Source: Dyadobacter sp. CY345 (GTDB lineage Bacteria > Bacteroidota > Bacteroidia > Cytophagales > Spirosomataceae). From it: a stretch of DNA of 64,000 nucleotides. The notes below the pieces were generated by a model. The model did no database searches, was not told where the DNA came from, and saw nothing but the letters and a program-made list of their open reading frames with translations. Location of the stretch: NCBI RefSeq assembly GCF_021502725.1, contig NZ_JAKFFS010000003.1, forward strand, positions 310,001 through 374,000, given 5' to 3'. Positions within the stretch are counted from its first letter, which is position 1. Each line of letters begins with the position of its first letter. This document shows positions 34,970-44,385 of the stretch, in pieces. A program made the position numbers and the translations under genes.

Positions 34970-36832
34970 ATGTCTAAGGAAAAACAAACACAAGTATTGC
35001 CTGATTTCGATTGGGAAAAAGCAGAAGACAAAGGATTCGGTACAGGCTACTCAGCTGCTGACCGTACTCGTTTTGAAGAAATGTACGAAACGACAATTTC
35101 TCCTGTTCAGGAAAAAGAAGTTGTTAAAGGTGTGGTTGTAGGTATTACAGACCGCGAGGTGATTCTTAACATCGGTTTCAAATCTGATGGTATCGTTTCA
35201 TTTAATGAATTCCGTGACTTGCCAGCTCTGAAAATTGGTGACGAAGTGGAAGTTTATGTAGAAAACCAGGAAGACGCACAAGGTCAGCTTGTTCTTTCAC
35301 GTAAGAAAGCAAAAGTAATTACTGCATGGGATAACATCCAGAAATCGTTTGACGAGGATGTGGTAATCGATGCTAACGTAAAGAGAAGAACCAAAGGTGG
35401 TCTTATTGTAGATATATTTGGTATCGAAGCTTTCTTGCCAGGTTCACAAATTGACGTGAAACCAATTCGTGATTTCGACATTTTTGTTGGAAAGCGTATG
35501 GAAGTGAAAGTTGTTAAGATTAACTACGCAAACGATAACGTTGTAGTTTCTCATAAAATATTGATCGAAAAAGATCTTGAAGCACAACGTCAGCAAATTC
35601 TTAATAACCTGGAAAAAGGACAAGTTCTTGAAGGTGTTATTAAGAACATGACAAACTTCGGTGTGTTCATTGATCTTGGAGGTGTTGACGGTTTGTTGCA
35701 CATCACAGATATTTCTTGGGGTCGTATCAACCATCCGTCAGATCTTTTGGCACTTGACCAAAAGCTTAACGTTGTGGTTCTTGATTTTGACGAAGAGAAA
35801 AAACGTATCTCTCTTGGTTTGAAACAACTTCAGTCTCACCCATGGGATTCGTTGTCAGAAGATATCCAGGTTGGATCAAAAGTTACAGGACGTATTGTTA
35901 ATGTTGCTGATTACGGCGCATTCCTTGAAATCAAACCAGGTGTTGAAGGTTTGATCCACGTATCTGAAATGTCATGGTCTCAGCACCTGCGCAATCCTCA
36001 GGAGTTTATGAACGTAAACGATGAGATCAACGCAGTTGTATTGACACTGGACCGTCAGGAGCGCAAAATGTCTCTTGGTATCAAACAACTTACTGAAGAT
36101 CCTTGGACTCAAGGTTCATTGAAAGATAAGTATGCAATTGGTACTCGTCATAAAGGTGTAGTACGTAACCTTACCAACTTCGGTTTGTTTATCGAACTTG
36201 AAGAAGGTATCGACGGACTGGTTCACGTTTCTGACTTATCGTGGACTAAGAAAATCAAACATCCTTCGGATTTCGTAAAAGTTAATGACGAACTTGAAGT
36301 TGTTGTTCTTGAGCTTGACGCTGACAACCGTCGTTTGGCACTTGGTCACAAACAACTTGAAGAAAATCCATGGGATACTTTCGAAACGATCTTCGCAATC
36401 GGATCTGTACACCGTAGTACAATCGTAGCGAAAGGTGACAAATTCGCTACTTTGGAATTGCCATACGGTATCGAAGGAATCGCAGCCGTTAAAAATCTTA
36501 CGAAAGAAGATGGCACGTTTGCCGAGGTTGGAGAAAGCTTAGACTTCACAGTTTTGGAATTCTTGAAAGACGAAAAGAAAATCGTTCTTACGCACTCCAA
36601 AGTGAAACCTTCTGCTGCTCCTGCTGTTGAAGAGAAAAAAGAAGAGAAAGTTGCTAAACCTGCTTCAAACCAGGCTAAAAATGCACCTTCAAATACTGAC
36701 AGTTCTGCCAAAGAAGGAGAGAAATCTACCTTTGGTGATCTAAGCGTTCTTTCAGCTTTGAAAGAACAATTTGAAGAAACTGAAAGAAAAGGAAAAAAAG
36801 TAGTGAAAAAAGACGACGAAACTGAGGAGTAG
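34970..36832 (+). CDS. rpsA: Small-subunit ribosomal protein S1 (bS1)
   Basis: A 620-residue RNA-binding protein with six S1 repeats. The start of each can be read at VVKGVVVGITDREVILN, DANVKRRTKGGLIVDIFG, VLEGVIKNMTNFGVFIDLG, VTGRIVNVADYGAFLEI, HKGVVRNLTNFGLFIELE and HRSTIVAKGDKFATLEL. Repeats 3-5 are the strongest. S1 recruits mRNA to the 30S subunit, important in a phylum that rarely uses Shine-Dalgarno pairing. The C-terminus is a lysine/glutamate/alanine-rich tail, probably disordered. Frequent use of the same few codons fits high expression. Confidence 0.96.
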   Translation: MSKEKQTQVLPDFDWEKAEDKGFGTGYSAADRTRFEEMYETTISPVQEKEVVKGVVVGITDREVILNIGFKSDGIVSFNEFRDLPALKIGDEVEVYVENQEDAQGQLVLSRKKAKVITAWDNIQKSFDEDVVIDANVKRRTKGGLIVDIFGIEAFLPGSQIDVKPIRDFDIFVGKRMEVKVVKINYANDNVVVSHKILIEKDLEAQRQQILNNLEKGQVLEGVIKNMTNFGVFIDLGGVDGLLHITDISWGRINHPSDLLALDQKLNVVVLDFDEEKKRISLGLKQLQSHPWDSLSEDIQVGSKVTGRIVNVADYGAFLEIKPGVEGLIHVSEMSWSQHLRNPQEFMNVNDEINAVVLTLDRQERKMSLGIKQLTEDPWTQGSLKDKYAIGTRHKGVVRNLTNFGLFIELEEGIDGLVHVSDLSWTKKIKHPSDFVKVNDELEVVVLELDADNRRLALGHKQLEENPWDTFETIFAIGSVHRSTIVAKGDKFATLELPYGIEGIAAVKNLTKEDGTFAEVGESLDFTVLEFLKDEKKIVLTHSKVKPSAAPAVEEKKEEKVAKPASNQAKNAPSNTDSSAKEGEKSTFGDLSVLSALKEQFEETERKGKKVVKKDDETEE

Positions 36833-36845
36833 TCAATTTTTTTAA

Positions 36846-36853
36846 TACTTTTG
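36846..36853 (+). promoter_or_regulatory. Promoter -7 element upstream of tRNA-Cys
   Basis: TACTTTTG matches TAnnTTTG. A CTG (not TTG) sits 21 bases upstream, at 36822-36824. The expected start is near 36860, at the foot of the hairpin. Confidence 0.5.
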
Positions 36854-36857
36854 CACC

Positions 36858-36896
36858 CGGGTTAGCAGTTAGCGGGTAATCACTACTGCTAACCCG
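36858..36896 (+). other. Hairpin between rpsA and tRNA-Cys
   Basis: CGGGTTAGCAGT (36858-36869) and ACTGCTAACCCG (36885-36896) are perfectly complementary, giving a 12-bp stem with a 15-base loop. There is no T-run, so it is not a classical terminator. It may act as an rpsA 3' end or a tRNA-precursor 5' leader structure. Confidence 0.6.
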
Positions 36897-36900
36897 ATAT

Positions 36901-36971
36901 GGTTCCGTGGCCGAGCGGCTAGGCAGAGGTCTGCAAAACCTCGTACAGCGGTTCGAATCCGCTCGGAACCT
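36901..36971 (+). tRNA. tRNA-Cys (anticodon GCA)
   Basis: A 71-base cloverleaf. The acceptor stem GGTTCCG (36901-36907) pairs with CGGAACC (36964-36970), the discriminator is T, the anticodon loop CTGCAAA gives GCA, and the T-loop is GTTCGAATC. The CCA tail is not encoded. Confidence 0.95.
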
Positions 36972-36989
36972 CATCATAAAATTCTTGAG

Positions 36990-37044
36990 AAAATACCATT
37001 TAAAAAAGTGGCTTTTTGCCTTTTTTTTAAATGGTATTTTTTTG
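36990..37044 (+). terminator. Terminator after tRNA-Cys
   Basis: AAAATACCATTTAAAAAA (36990-37007) pairs with TTTTTTAAATGGTATTTT (37023-37040) as an 18-bp stem, followed by more Ts. The A-rich foot on the other side makes it symmetrical. The 170 bases from here to actA hold only the promoter at 37151. Confidence 0.85.
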
Positions 37045-37150
37045 TTAATATGCTGAAATTCAATGGGTACCAGGCGCATGGCCTAATTTGTCGTAAATTG
37101 TCAAATTAGAAGAATTATAAATAAGTATGGTATCCAAAATATCCCTTAAA

Positions 37151-37158
37151 TACTTTTG
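37151..37158 (+). promoter_or_regulatory. Likely -7 element of the act-cox operon promoter
   Basis: TACTTTTG fits TAnnTTTG; no clear TTG at the usual distance. It is the best candidate between the tRNA-Cys terminator and actA, giving a leader of about 50 bases. Confidence 0.45.
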
Positions 37159-37213
37159 TGGATAAAAAATCGTGCACTAGATTTGTCTGTTGAAGTATAA
37201 TGAATAGTTGATT

Positions 37214-38515
37214 ATGAATATACCATTCCGAGAAGACTCTAAGTTTTGTTCCTTCTTTCCCCGCTCAAAATCGTTTTTGGCTATTTTTGTAGCTATTCTT
37301 TTAAGCACTTGTAGCCTCTCATGGGCTCAGGATAGCACAGCCGCAGCTGGTGCTGCCCCAGCCGCCGCGGCCGCTGGAGGAGGTGATGCTGCAAAAGGCG
37401 AAGCAATATTTAAAAATAACTGCGCCCAGTGTCATGCAGTAACCGACGAGAAAGTTGTAGGTCCTGGTTTGAAAGGTGCAACGACACGTAACAGTATTGA
37501 GTGGCTTACTAAGTGGGTTCACAACTCCCAAGCGGTGATTGCCTCAGGCGATCCATACGCAGTTAAAATCTACAATGAGTACAACAAGGCTCAGATGACA
37601 GCTTTCCCGAACCTTTCGGAAGATGACATAAAGGGCATTTTTGCTTATGTAGATCAGGCTGCTACAGCTCCGGCTCCTGCCGCTGCGGGTGCTGGCGGAG
37701 CTGCTCCTGCGGCCGGAGCTGCACAAGCAAGCGGACCTTCTGATCTGTTCATGATCGTTCTTGTTGCTTTGGTTGTTGTAATGCTCTTAGTATTAGGCGT
37801 CTTGCTTGTCATTGTAACAATTCTTTCAAAAGCTGTTAGCGGCGATGGTGCTGATGTAAGTAAAGGAGACTTTATGACACGATTTGGTGCTTCGCTAAAA
37901 AGAGTTGCCGGAGATCCAGCGATACGTTCAGCAACACTTTGGATATTTATACTTCTGGTAACTAAGGCGACTATTGACGGAGCTTATAGCGTTGGTGTTC
38001 AGCAAGGATACGCTCCTAAGCAGCCAATTTCATTCTCTCACAAGCTACATGCAGGAGAATATAAGATTGACTGTAATTATTGCCATACAGGTGTGAACAG
38101 AGGTAAATCCGCTCACATTCCGTCAGCGAATATTTGTATGAACTGTCACGGTGTGATCAAAAAAGAATCTCCTGAAATTCAAAAAATATACACATCAATA
38201 GAAAATAACACTCCTATTGAATGGGTACGTGTACACAACCTTCCTGATCTTGCTTATTTCAATCACTCTCAGCATGTTAATGTTGGCGGATTGGAATGTG
38301 AAAATTGCCACGGAGATATCGCTCAAATGGAAGTTATCCAACAGCGTTCTTCATTAACAATGGGTTGGTGTATCGATTGTCACCGTAAGACTGAAGTTAA
38401 TACTAAGGATAATAAGTATTACGACAAGCTGGTACAATTACACGCATCAGATAGTAAAGAAGCTTTAAAAGTAGCTGATATCGGTGGTCTTGAATGCTCT
38501 AAGTGCCACTATTAA
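37214..38515 (+). CDS. actA: Alternative complex III subunit ActA, fused to an N-terminal monoheme cytochrome c
   Basis: A 433-residue multiheme cytochrome with six CxxCH motifs. The signal peptide ends near SLSWAQ. The first domain (about residues 50-150) is a monoheme c type with CAQCH. After an Ala/Gly/Pro-rich linker comes a TM segment (LFMIVLVALVVVMLLVLGV), a second hydrophobic segment, then the pentaheme ActA part with CNYCH, CMNCH, CENCH, CIDCH and CSKCH. ActA carries electrons within alternative complex III, the quinol:acceptor oxidoreductase. The start at 37214 (ATG) is preferred over the in-frame TTG at 37208. It begins the operon running to 53925. Confidence 0.92.
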   Translation: MNIPFREDSKFCSFFPRSKSFLAIFVAILLSTCSLSWAQDSTAAAGAAPAAAAAGGGDAAKGEAIFKNNCAQCHAVTDEKVVGPGLKGATTRNSIEWLTKWVHNSQAVIASGDPYAVKIYNEYNKAQMTAFPNLSEDDIKGIFAYVDQAATAPAPAAAGAGGAAPAAGAAQASGPSDLFMIVLVALVVVMLLVLGVLLVIVTILSKAVSGDGADVSKGDFMTRFGASLKRVAGDPAIRSATLWIFILLVTKATIDGAYSVGVQQGYAPKQPISFSHKLHAGEYKIDCNYCHTGVNRGKSAHIPSANICMNCHGVIKKESPEIQKIYTSIENNTPIEWVRVHNLPDLAYFNHSQHVNVGGLECENCHGDIAQMEVIQQRSSLTMGWCIDCHRKTEVNTKDNKYYDKLVQLHASDSKEALKVADIGGLECSKCHY

Positions 38516-38562
38516 TCACTGCAAATAATTACTAGAATACAACTCATTGTATTAAAAGTTTT

Positions 38563-41500
38563 ATGGAAAACACTAATAAAAGATATTGGAGAGGGCTTGA
38601 AGAGCTGCGTAATGACGAAAAATTCATTAAAAACGCAGGTTCAGAGTTTTCTGATGCACCAACAGAAAATCAATATGAAAGTCTGGTTGACGGAGCAGGT
38701 ACGCACCGTCGCGATTTCTTAAAAGTTTTAGGGTTTGGTATGGCTGCTGTTTCTTTGGCTGCTTGCGAAACACCTGTGAAAAAAGCAATTCCTTACGTTA
38801 ATAAGCCAGAAGGTGAATTTCCAACGATCGCTAACTGGTATGCTTCAACTTATTCAGAAGGTGGAGATTATGCAAGCATACTTGTAAAAACACGTGAAGG
38901 ACGACCTATTAAAATTGAGCCAAATACACTTTCAGGTATAACGAAAGGTGTTAGTTCAAGAGCACATGCCTCATTGTTAGGTCTTTATGATAATGAAAAA
39001 CTAAGAGGCCCGAAAAAAGGTGAAGATACAAAGGTTTCCTGGGAAGCGATAGATAGAGACATTACAAGTCAACTTTCTTCCATTGCAGCCAAAGGAGGAG
39101 CTATTCGAATTGTATCATCTACAATATTAAGTCCTTCAACAAAATCAGTAATTGCTGATTTTACAACAAAATATCCAACAACGCGTCATATCATTTACGA
39201 CGCTAATAGTTCTTCCGCAATCGTTAAAGGGAATGAGCTTTCATTTGGAAAAGCTGTTATTCCTTATTACGCTTTCAGTAAAGCTAAGGTTGTCGTAGGT
39301 ATTGATGCAGACTTTTTAGGAGCTTGGATTTCGCCGGACGATTTCTCTCGTCAATATGCCGAAACACGTCGTGTCAGCAGTGCGAAAGACGGCAAAAAGG
39401 ATATGTCCCGTCATTATCAGTTTGAATCAGTTCTTTCAATGACTGGTTCAAATGCAGATTATCGTTCAGCTGTAAAACCATCTCAGCTGGGTTTGGTTGT
39501 TACTGCTCTTTACAATAAAGTAGCTTCAAAACTTGGAGGGAAAGCAATTTCTGCTCCTGCATTGGATGTGCCTAATCTTGATAAAGCTGCTGTGGATCTG
39601 GTAGCGGCGAGAGGAAGTGCTCTGGTAGTTTGTGGTATTAATGATCCGTCTGTTCAGGTTGTTGTAAATGCGCTTAACTCTTTACTTGGAAGTTACGGAA
39701 CGACAATTGATTTGGATACGCCGGTTAATTTCCGTCAGGGAAATGATATCGCGATGAATGAATTCGTTGATGAAATAAAAGGCGGAAAGGTCGATGCGGT
39801 GATTTTCTATGCAGCCAACCCTGTTTATGACCATCCACGTGGGGCAGAGCTAGCTACTGCTCTTCCGAAAGTATCTTTAAGTATTACATTCAATGACCGC
39901 GCAGACGAAACCGGATCATTAACAAAATATATTGCTCCTGCACCTCATTATCTGGAATCATGGAATGATGCAGAACCAATGGCAGGATTTTACAGCTTGA
40001 CACAGCCGACTATCAGCTTGATTTTCAACACACGTCAGGCTCAGGAAAGCTTGCTGAAATGGGCAGGTTTGCCATCTGATTTCCATGCATATCTTGAGTC
40101 ATACTGGAGTAAGAATATCTTTACGCAAGGTGGAACCGGAAGTTTTGAAAAATTCTGGGTACAATCACTGCATGATGGCTTTTTCAAAACCAACCGTACA
40201 GCTTCTGCTGGCGGGGCAGTTTTTGCAGGAAATGTTGACGAAGCAGCATCGGCAATCGGCAAAAAATATAAAGCATCTTCGACAGGAATCGAACTTGCGC
40301 TATTTGAAAATGTCGGCGTAGGTAATGGTTCAGCTGCAAATAACCCATGGCTGCAAGAGTTGCCGGATCCTGTTACGAAAGCAACCTGGGACAACCATGC
40401 AAATCTTTCACAAAAAACTGCCACAGACCTCGGATTGTCTCAGGGTGATGTAGTAAAAGTGGACTTGAAAGGTAAATCTGTTGAAGTTCCGGTAATCATT
40501 CAGCCAGGTCTGGCAAATGGTACTGTTGCTATTTCAATCGGTTATGGTCGTGAGAAAGCAGGTAAGTCTGCAAATGGAGTTGGTAAAAATGTTTTCCCAC
40601 TTGCATCTTATTCAGCGGGCTATTTGACTTTTGTTCCTGGCGAAGTTACTGTTTCTAAAACAGGCGAAACACGCGAAATAGCTCAGACGCAAACACATAA
40701 TACTGTCATGGGCCGTAAATCGGTTCTGCAGGAAACTGTGTTGGCTCATTTCCAGAAAGACCCATTGGCAGGACGTTTTATTCCAAAAATCGAAACTTCT
40801 GAGGGATCAGTAGATGCTACGGATCTTTCTCTTTGGAATGGACACAAATACCCAAACCACTCGTGGGGTATGGTTATCGACCTTAACACATGTTTTGGTT
40901 GCGGATCTTGTGTAATTAGCTGTCAGTCTGAAAATAACATTCCAGTTGTTGGTCGTCAGGAAGTTATCAACAGCCGCGAAATGCACTGGCTTCGTATCGA
41001 CCGTTACTACAGTAGCGACGCGGAAGTAGGTGATTACACAGCAATGGAAGTTGCTTCTGAAAACCCTGAGGTTACGTTTCAGCCAATGTTGTGCCAGCAT
41101 TGTAATAATGCCCCTTGCGAAACGGTATGTCCGGTATTGGCGACAACCCATAGCTCGGAAGGCTTGAACCAAATGACTTATAACCGTTGTGTAGGTACTC
41201 GTTATTGCGCAAACAACTGTCCATATAAAGTACGTCGTTTCAACTGGTTTAAATATTTCGATAATGATAACTATGATTACCATTTCAATAATGATCTTGG
41301 TAAAATGGTAATCAACCCTGAGGTAACAGTGCGTTCACGCGGAGTTATTGAAAAATGCTCAATGTGTGTTCACAAGATTCAGGAAGGTAAATTAACAGCT
41401 AAGAAAGAGCGGAGACGTGTAGTTGACGGCGAGATCAATGTGGCTTGTGCTTCATCTTGTCCGACTGATGCAATCACTTTCGGTGATATGAATGATCCAG

Positions 41501-41661
41501 AAAGTCGTATCTCCAAGATGCTCGAAATCGAAAGAGAAGGTCGCGCATTTCACATGTTGGAAGAAATTAACGTTCGTCCGCAGATTTCTTATCTGACGAA
41601 GATCAGAAATAAGGATGCAGCAGCAGCACCAAAGGCAGAAGCTAAAAAAGAACACGCCTAA
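38563..41661 (+). CDS. actB: Alternative complex III subunit ActB (molybdopterin-oxidoreductase-like plus iron-sulfur domain)
   Basis: A 1032-residue periplasmic protein. A twin-arginine-like motif (HRRDFLKVLGFG, about residue 50) is followed by a lipobox SLAAC, so it is exported folded and lipidated. The central region is of the molybdopterin-oxidoreductase fold but would lack the cofactor, as in known ActB. The C-terminal third is a ferredoxin-like domain with four cysteine clusters: CFGCGSCVISC, CQHCNNAPCETVC, CVGTRYCANNC and CSMCV plus CASSC. In solved ActB these are three 4Fe-4S and one 3Fe-4S. It is the largest subunit, 47 bases after actA. Confidence 0.95.
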   Translation: MENTNKRYWRGLEELRNDEKFIKNAGSEFSDAPTENQYESLVDGAGTHRRDFLKVLGFGMAAVSLAACETPVKKAIPYVNKPEGEFPTIANWYASTYSEGGDYASILVKTREGRPIKIEPNTLSGITKGVSSRAHASLLGLYDNEKLRGPKKGEDTKVSWEAIDRDITSQLSSIAAKGGAIRIVSSTILSPSTKSVIADFTTKYPTTRHIIYDANSSSAIVKGNELSFGKAVIPYYAFSKAKVVVGIDADFLGAWISPDDFSRQYAETRRVSSAKDGKKDMSRHYQFESVLSMTGSNADYRSAVKPSQLGLVVTALYNKVASKLGGKAISAPALDVPNLDKAAVDLVAARGSALVVCGINDPSVQVVVNALNSLLGSYGTTIDLDTPVNFRQGNDIAMNEFVDEIKGGKVDAVIFYAANPVYDHPRGAELATALPKVSLSITFNDRADETGSLTKYIAPAPHYLESWNDAEPMAGFYSLTQPTISLIFNTRQAQESLLKWAGLPSDFHAYLESYWSKNIFTQGGTGSFEKFWVQSLHDGFFKTNRTASAGGAVFAGNVDEAASAIGKKYKASSTGIELALFENVGVGNGSAANNPWLQELPDPVTKATWDNHANLSQKTATDLGLSQGDVVKVDLKGKSVEVPVIIQPGLANGTVAISIGYGREKAGKSANGVGKNVFPLASYSAGYLTFVPGEVTVSKTGETREIAQTQTHNTVMGRKSVLQETVLAHFQKDPLAGRFIPKIETSEGSVDATDLSLWNGHKYPNHSWGMVIDLNTCFGCGSCVISCQSENNIPVVGRQEVINSREMHWLRIDRYYSSDAEVGDYTAMEVASENPEVTFQPMLCQHCNNAPCETVCPVLATTHSSEGLNQMTYNRCVGTRYCANNCPYKVRRFNWFKYFDNDNYDYHFNNDLGKMVINPEVTVRSRGVIEKCSMCVHKIQEGKLTAKKERRRVVDGEINVACASSCPTDAITFGDMNDPESRISKMLEIEREGRAFHMLEEINVRPQISYLTKIRNKDAAAAPKAEAKKEHA

Positions 41662-41716
41662 GTAGTTGAAAGTTTTGTATTTGTTTGAAGATTAAATCAT
41701 TATAAATTACAGTAGT

Positions 41717-43150
41717 ATGCATGTTACTTCACCCGTAAGAGAGCCCCTTATTCAAGGCGGGAAAACGTATGCAGACGTAACGGAAGATATTTGCCGGCAT
41801 GTCGAAGGAAAGCCTACAAAGGAATGGAAAATTGCTTTTGGTATTTCTTTGCTTGTTTTGGCTTATGGAACTTGTTGTCTGGCATGGACCTGGTGGGAAG
41901 GTCTGGGCGTGTGGGGATTAAATAAGACAGTAGGTTGGGCCTGGGATATTACAAACTTCGTATGGTGGGTTGGTATCGGTCACGCTGGAACTTTGATCTC
42001 GGCAATTCTTTTACTCTTCCGTCAGAAATGGAGAACATCCATTAACCGTGCGGCAGAAGCGATGACAATTTTCGCTGTAATTTGTGCGGCATCTTTTATC
42101 CTGATGCACATGGGTCGTCCATGGATGGCATATTGGGCTTTGCCTCTGCCTAACGCATTTGGTTCTCTTTGGGTAAACTTCAACTCTCCTCTTGTATGGG
42201 ACGTTTTTGCGATCAGTACTTATTTCTCTGTATCCCTTGTTTTCTGGTATATCGGTCTTATTCCTGATTTAGCTACAATTCGCGACCGTGCAACCAGCAA
42301 AGTTTCTCGTTTCATGTATGGAACTTTTGCGATGGGATGGGACGGATCAGCAAAAACCTGGTCTCGTTACGAATATATCAGCTTAATTCTTGCAGGTTTA
42401 TCAACACCACTTGTACTCTCAGTACACACGATTGTAAGTATGGACTTTGCTACTTCGGTAATTCCGGGATGGCATACAACAATTTTCCCTCCATACTTCG
42501 TAGCGGGTGCGATTTTCTCTGGATTTGCGATGGTACAAAACCTTATGTTGATCACACGTGTGGTTTACAAGCTGGAAGACTATATCACCCTTGAACACAT
42601 TGAAACCATGAACAAGGTAATTACCTTGACTGGTTCGGTTGTAGGGGTTGCCTATATTACTGAGTTCTTTATTGCCTGGTATTCAGGAGTGGAATATGAA
42701 AGTTATGCATTTATCAACCGTGCTACCGGACCTTACTGGTGGGCATACTGGGCGATGATGACTTGTAACGTAATCTCTCCACAGTTGTTCTGGTCAAGAA
42801 AACTTCGTCGCAGCATTACATTTACTTTCTTTATCTCTGTTATTGTAAACATTGGTATGTGGTTCGAGCGTTTTGTAATTATTGTTACATCACTTCACCG
42901 TGACTATATTCCATCGAGCTGGGCTATGTTCTCCCCTACCCGTTATGATATTGGGGATTACATCTTCTCTTTCGGGTTGTTCTTTACGTTATTCCTGCTT
43001 TTCTCAAAATATCTACCGGTTGTAAACATGGCGGAAGTGAAAGCGGTAATCAGATCGACTTCTGCGAACTTGCCTAAGAAAATTGCAGGTGTTGCGAAAG
43101 TAAGACAACGCGAAGCTGCCGCTCCGTTATTTAACAAGGATATAGAATAA
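41717..43150 (+). CDS. actC: Alternative complex III subunit ActC (NrfD/PsrC-type membrane protein)
   Basis: A 477-residue polytopic inner-membrane protein of the NrfD family with about ten TM helices. It is where menaquinol is expected to bind and be oxidised. Visible motifs include WWVGIGHAGTLISAILLLF near residue 86 and the HMGRPW segment near residue 133. Length matches ActC. It lies 55 bases downstream of actB and 47 bases upstream of actD. Confidence 0.94.
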   Translation: MHVTSPVREPLIQGGKTYADVTEDICRHVEGKPTKEWKIAFGISLLVLAYGTCCLAWTWWEGLGVWGLNKTVGWAWDITNFVWWVGIGHAGTLISAILLLFRQKWRTSINRAAEAMTIFAVICAASFILMHMGRPWMAYWALPLPNAFGSLWVNFNSPLVWDVFAISTYFSVSLVFWYIGLIPDLATIRDRATSKVSRFMYGTFAMGWDGSAKTWSRYEYISLILAGLSTPLVLSVHTIVSMDFATSVIPGWHTTIFPPYFVAGAIFSGFAMVQNLMLITRVVYKLEDYITLEHIETMNKVITLTGSVVGVAYITEFFIAWYSGVEYESYAFINRATGPYWWAYWAMMTCNVISPQLFWSRKLRRSITFTFFISVIVNIGMWFERFVIIVTSLHRDYIPSSWAMFSPTRYDIGDYIFSFGLFFTLFLLFSKYLPVVNMAEVKAVIRSTSANLPKKIAGVAKVRQREAAAPLFNKDIE

Positions 43151-43197
43151 GTAAAATCGCTGACAGCGAAAGAATAATATTTAACATTAGTATAAAT

Positions 43198-43728
43198 ATG
43201 GCAGAATTATCTGGTAAATATTTAGTTGGAGTCTACGACGATGACGATACTGTATTACACGCAGTACCGAGACTCAGAAAGGCAGGAGTAAAAATACAGG
43301 AAGTGTATTCTCCATTTCCAATCCATGGAATGGATGATGCCCTTGGTCACCCTCGTACAAGAATCGGGATTGCAGCGTTCATGTTCGGTGTTACCGGATG
43401 TTGCGTAGCCTTAACGTTGATGATCTGGACAATGGGAATTGACTGGCCGATGATCGTTGGTGGTAAAGATTCTATTTCTCTGCCAAACTATATTCCTATT
43501 ACATTTGAGTTGACTGTACTTTTCACTGCGTTTGGTATGGTTACTACATTTTTCATCTCAAACGGGTTAAGTCCTGCTGCCCACAAACATGAAAGATTTG
43601 ATGTTCGCGCGACGGATAACAAATTTGTAATGGCAATTAACTTGGGTAGAAATTCAATGAGTGAAGATGAAATATCCCGTGCGCTTAGAGATAGCGGTGC
43701 CGAAGAGGTTAACATCAAACAATTTTAA
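43198..43728 (+). CDS. actD: Alternative complex III subunit ActD (DUF3341)
   Basis: A 176-residue membrane protein of the DUF3341 family. An N-terminal soluble domain (YLVGVYDDDDTVLHAVPRLR, PFPIHGMDDALG) is followed by two TM helices (IGIAAFMFGVTGCCVALTL; PITFELTVLFTAFGMVTTF) and a C-terminal soluble stretch. It is a structural subunit of the complex. The neighbouring genes on both sides confirm the call. Confidence 0.93.
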   Translation: MAELSGKYLVGVYDDDDTVLHAVPRLRKAGVKIQEVYSPFPIHGMDDALGHPRTRIGIAAFMFGVTGCCVALTLMIWTMGIDWPMIVGGKDSISLPNYIPITFELTVLFTAFGMVTTFFISNGLSPAAHKHERFDVRATDNKFVMAINLGRNSMSEDEISRALRDSGAEEVNIKQF

Positions 43729-43741
43729 TGTGCTTGGATCG

Positions 43742-44350
43742 ATGAAATTGAAAAGTTTATATAAGTATTCAATAGCCTTTGCTATCATTCTGATTGCAGC
43801 AGTAAGTTGCAAACGTGATCCTAGCAATCCTGGTAAAGAATATGCTCCGAATATGTACCTGCCGGTTGGTTATGAACCATACAGACAGGAAAAACCAAAT
43901 CCAATCAACCCGATGGGATTGACTATGCGCTTGCCTGTTGATGGTACTGTTGCTCGTCGTAATTACAACACCAGTTTTGGTGATGGAGATTCAGCTCAGG
44001 TCGATTTGATGGTTTACAACATTGCTTCTGATAGTATTTCTATTTCAGAAAGAGTTTTGAAAAACCCGGTTCCTTTGAACGAGAACACATTGGCAGAAGG
44101 TAAAGTGTTGTATGAAAGATACTGTCAGCATTGTCATGGTGCAGCAGGAGCAGGTGATGGAAAAGTAGCCGCTATATATAAAGGGGTTCCCAACTACGCG
44201 AGTGATGCTTACAAAAACCTTAATGAAGGACATATCTTCCATGTTATTACTTACGGTAAAGCACGGATGTGGCCTCATGGTTCGCAAATTAATCCTGAGG
44301 AGCGCTGGAAAATTGTACACTACGTGCAAAAGCTGCAAAAGGGAGCATAG
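43742..44350 (+). CDS. actE: Alternative complex III subunit ActE (monoheme cytochrome c lipoprotein)
   Basis: A 202-residue lipoprotein with lipobox AAVSC near residue 22 and one heme c motif CQHCH near residue 120, followed by GAAGAGDGKVA and the likely axial Met in ARMWPHG. It would take electrons from ActA or ActB and pass them to the oxidase. The start at 43742 (ATG) is preferred because it gives the lipoprotein signal; a longer frame would overlap actD by 68 bases. Confidence 0.93.
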   Translation: MKLKSLYKYSIAFAIILIAAVSCKRDPSNPGKEYAPNMYLPVGYEPYRQEKPNPINPMGLTMRLPVDGTVARRNYNTSFGDGDSAQVDLMVYNIASDSISISERVLKNPVPLNENTLAEGKVLYERYCQHCHGAAGAGDGKVAAIYKGVPNYASDAYKNLNEGHIFHVITYGKARMWPHGSQINPEERWKIVHYVQKLQKGA

Positions 44351-44385
44351 TCTATTTTTGATAACTGAGAAATAATATTTGAATA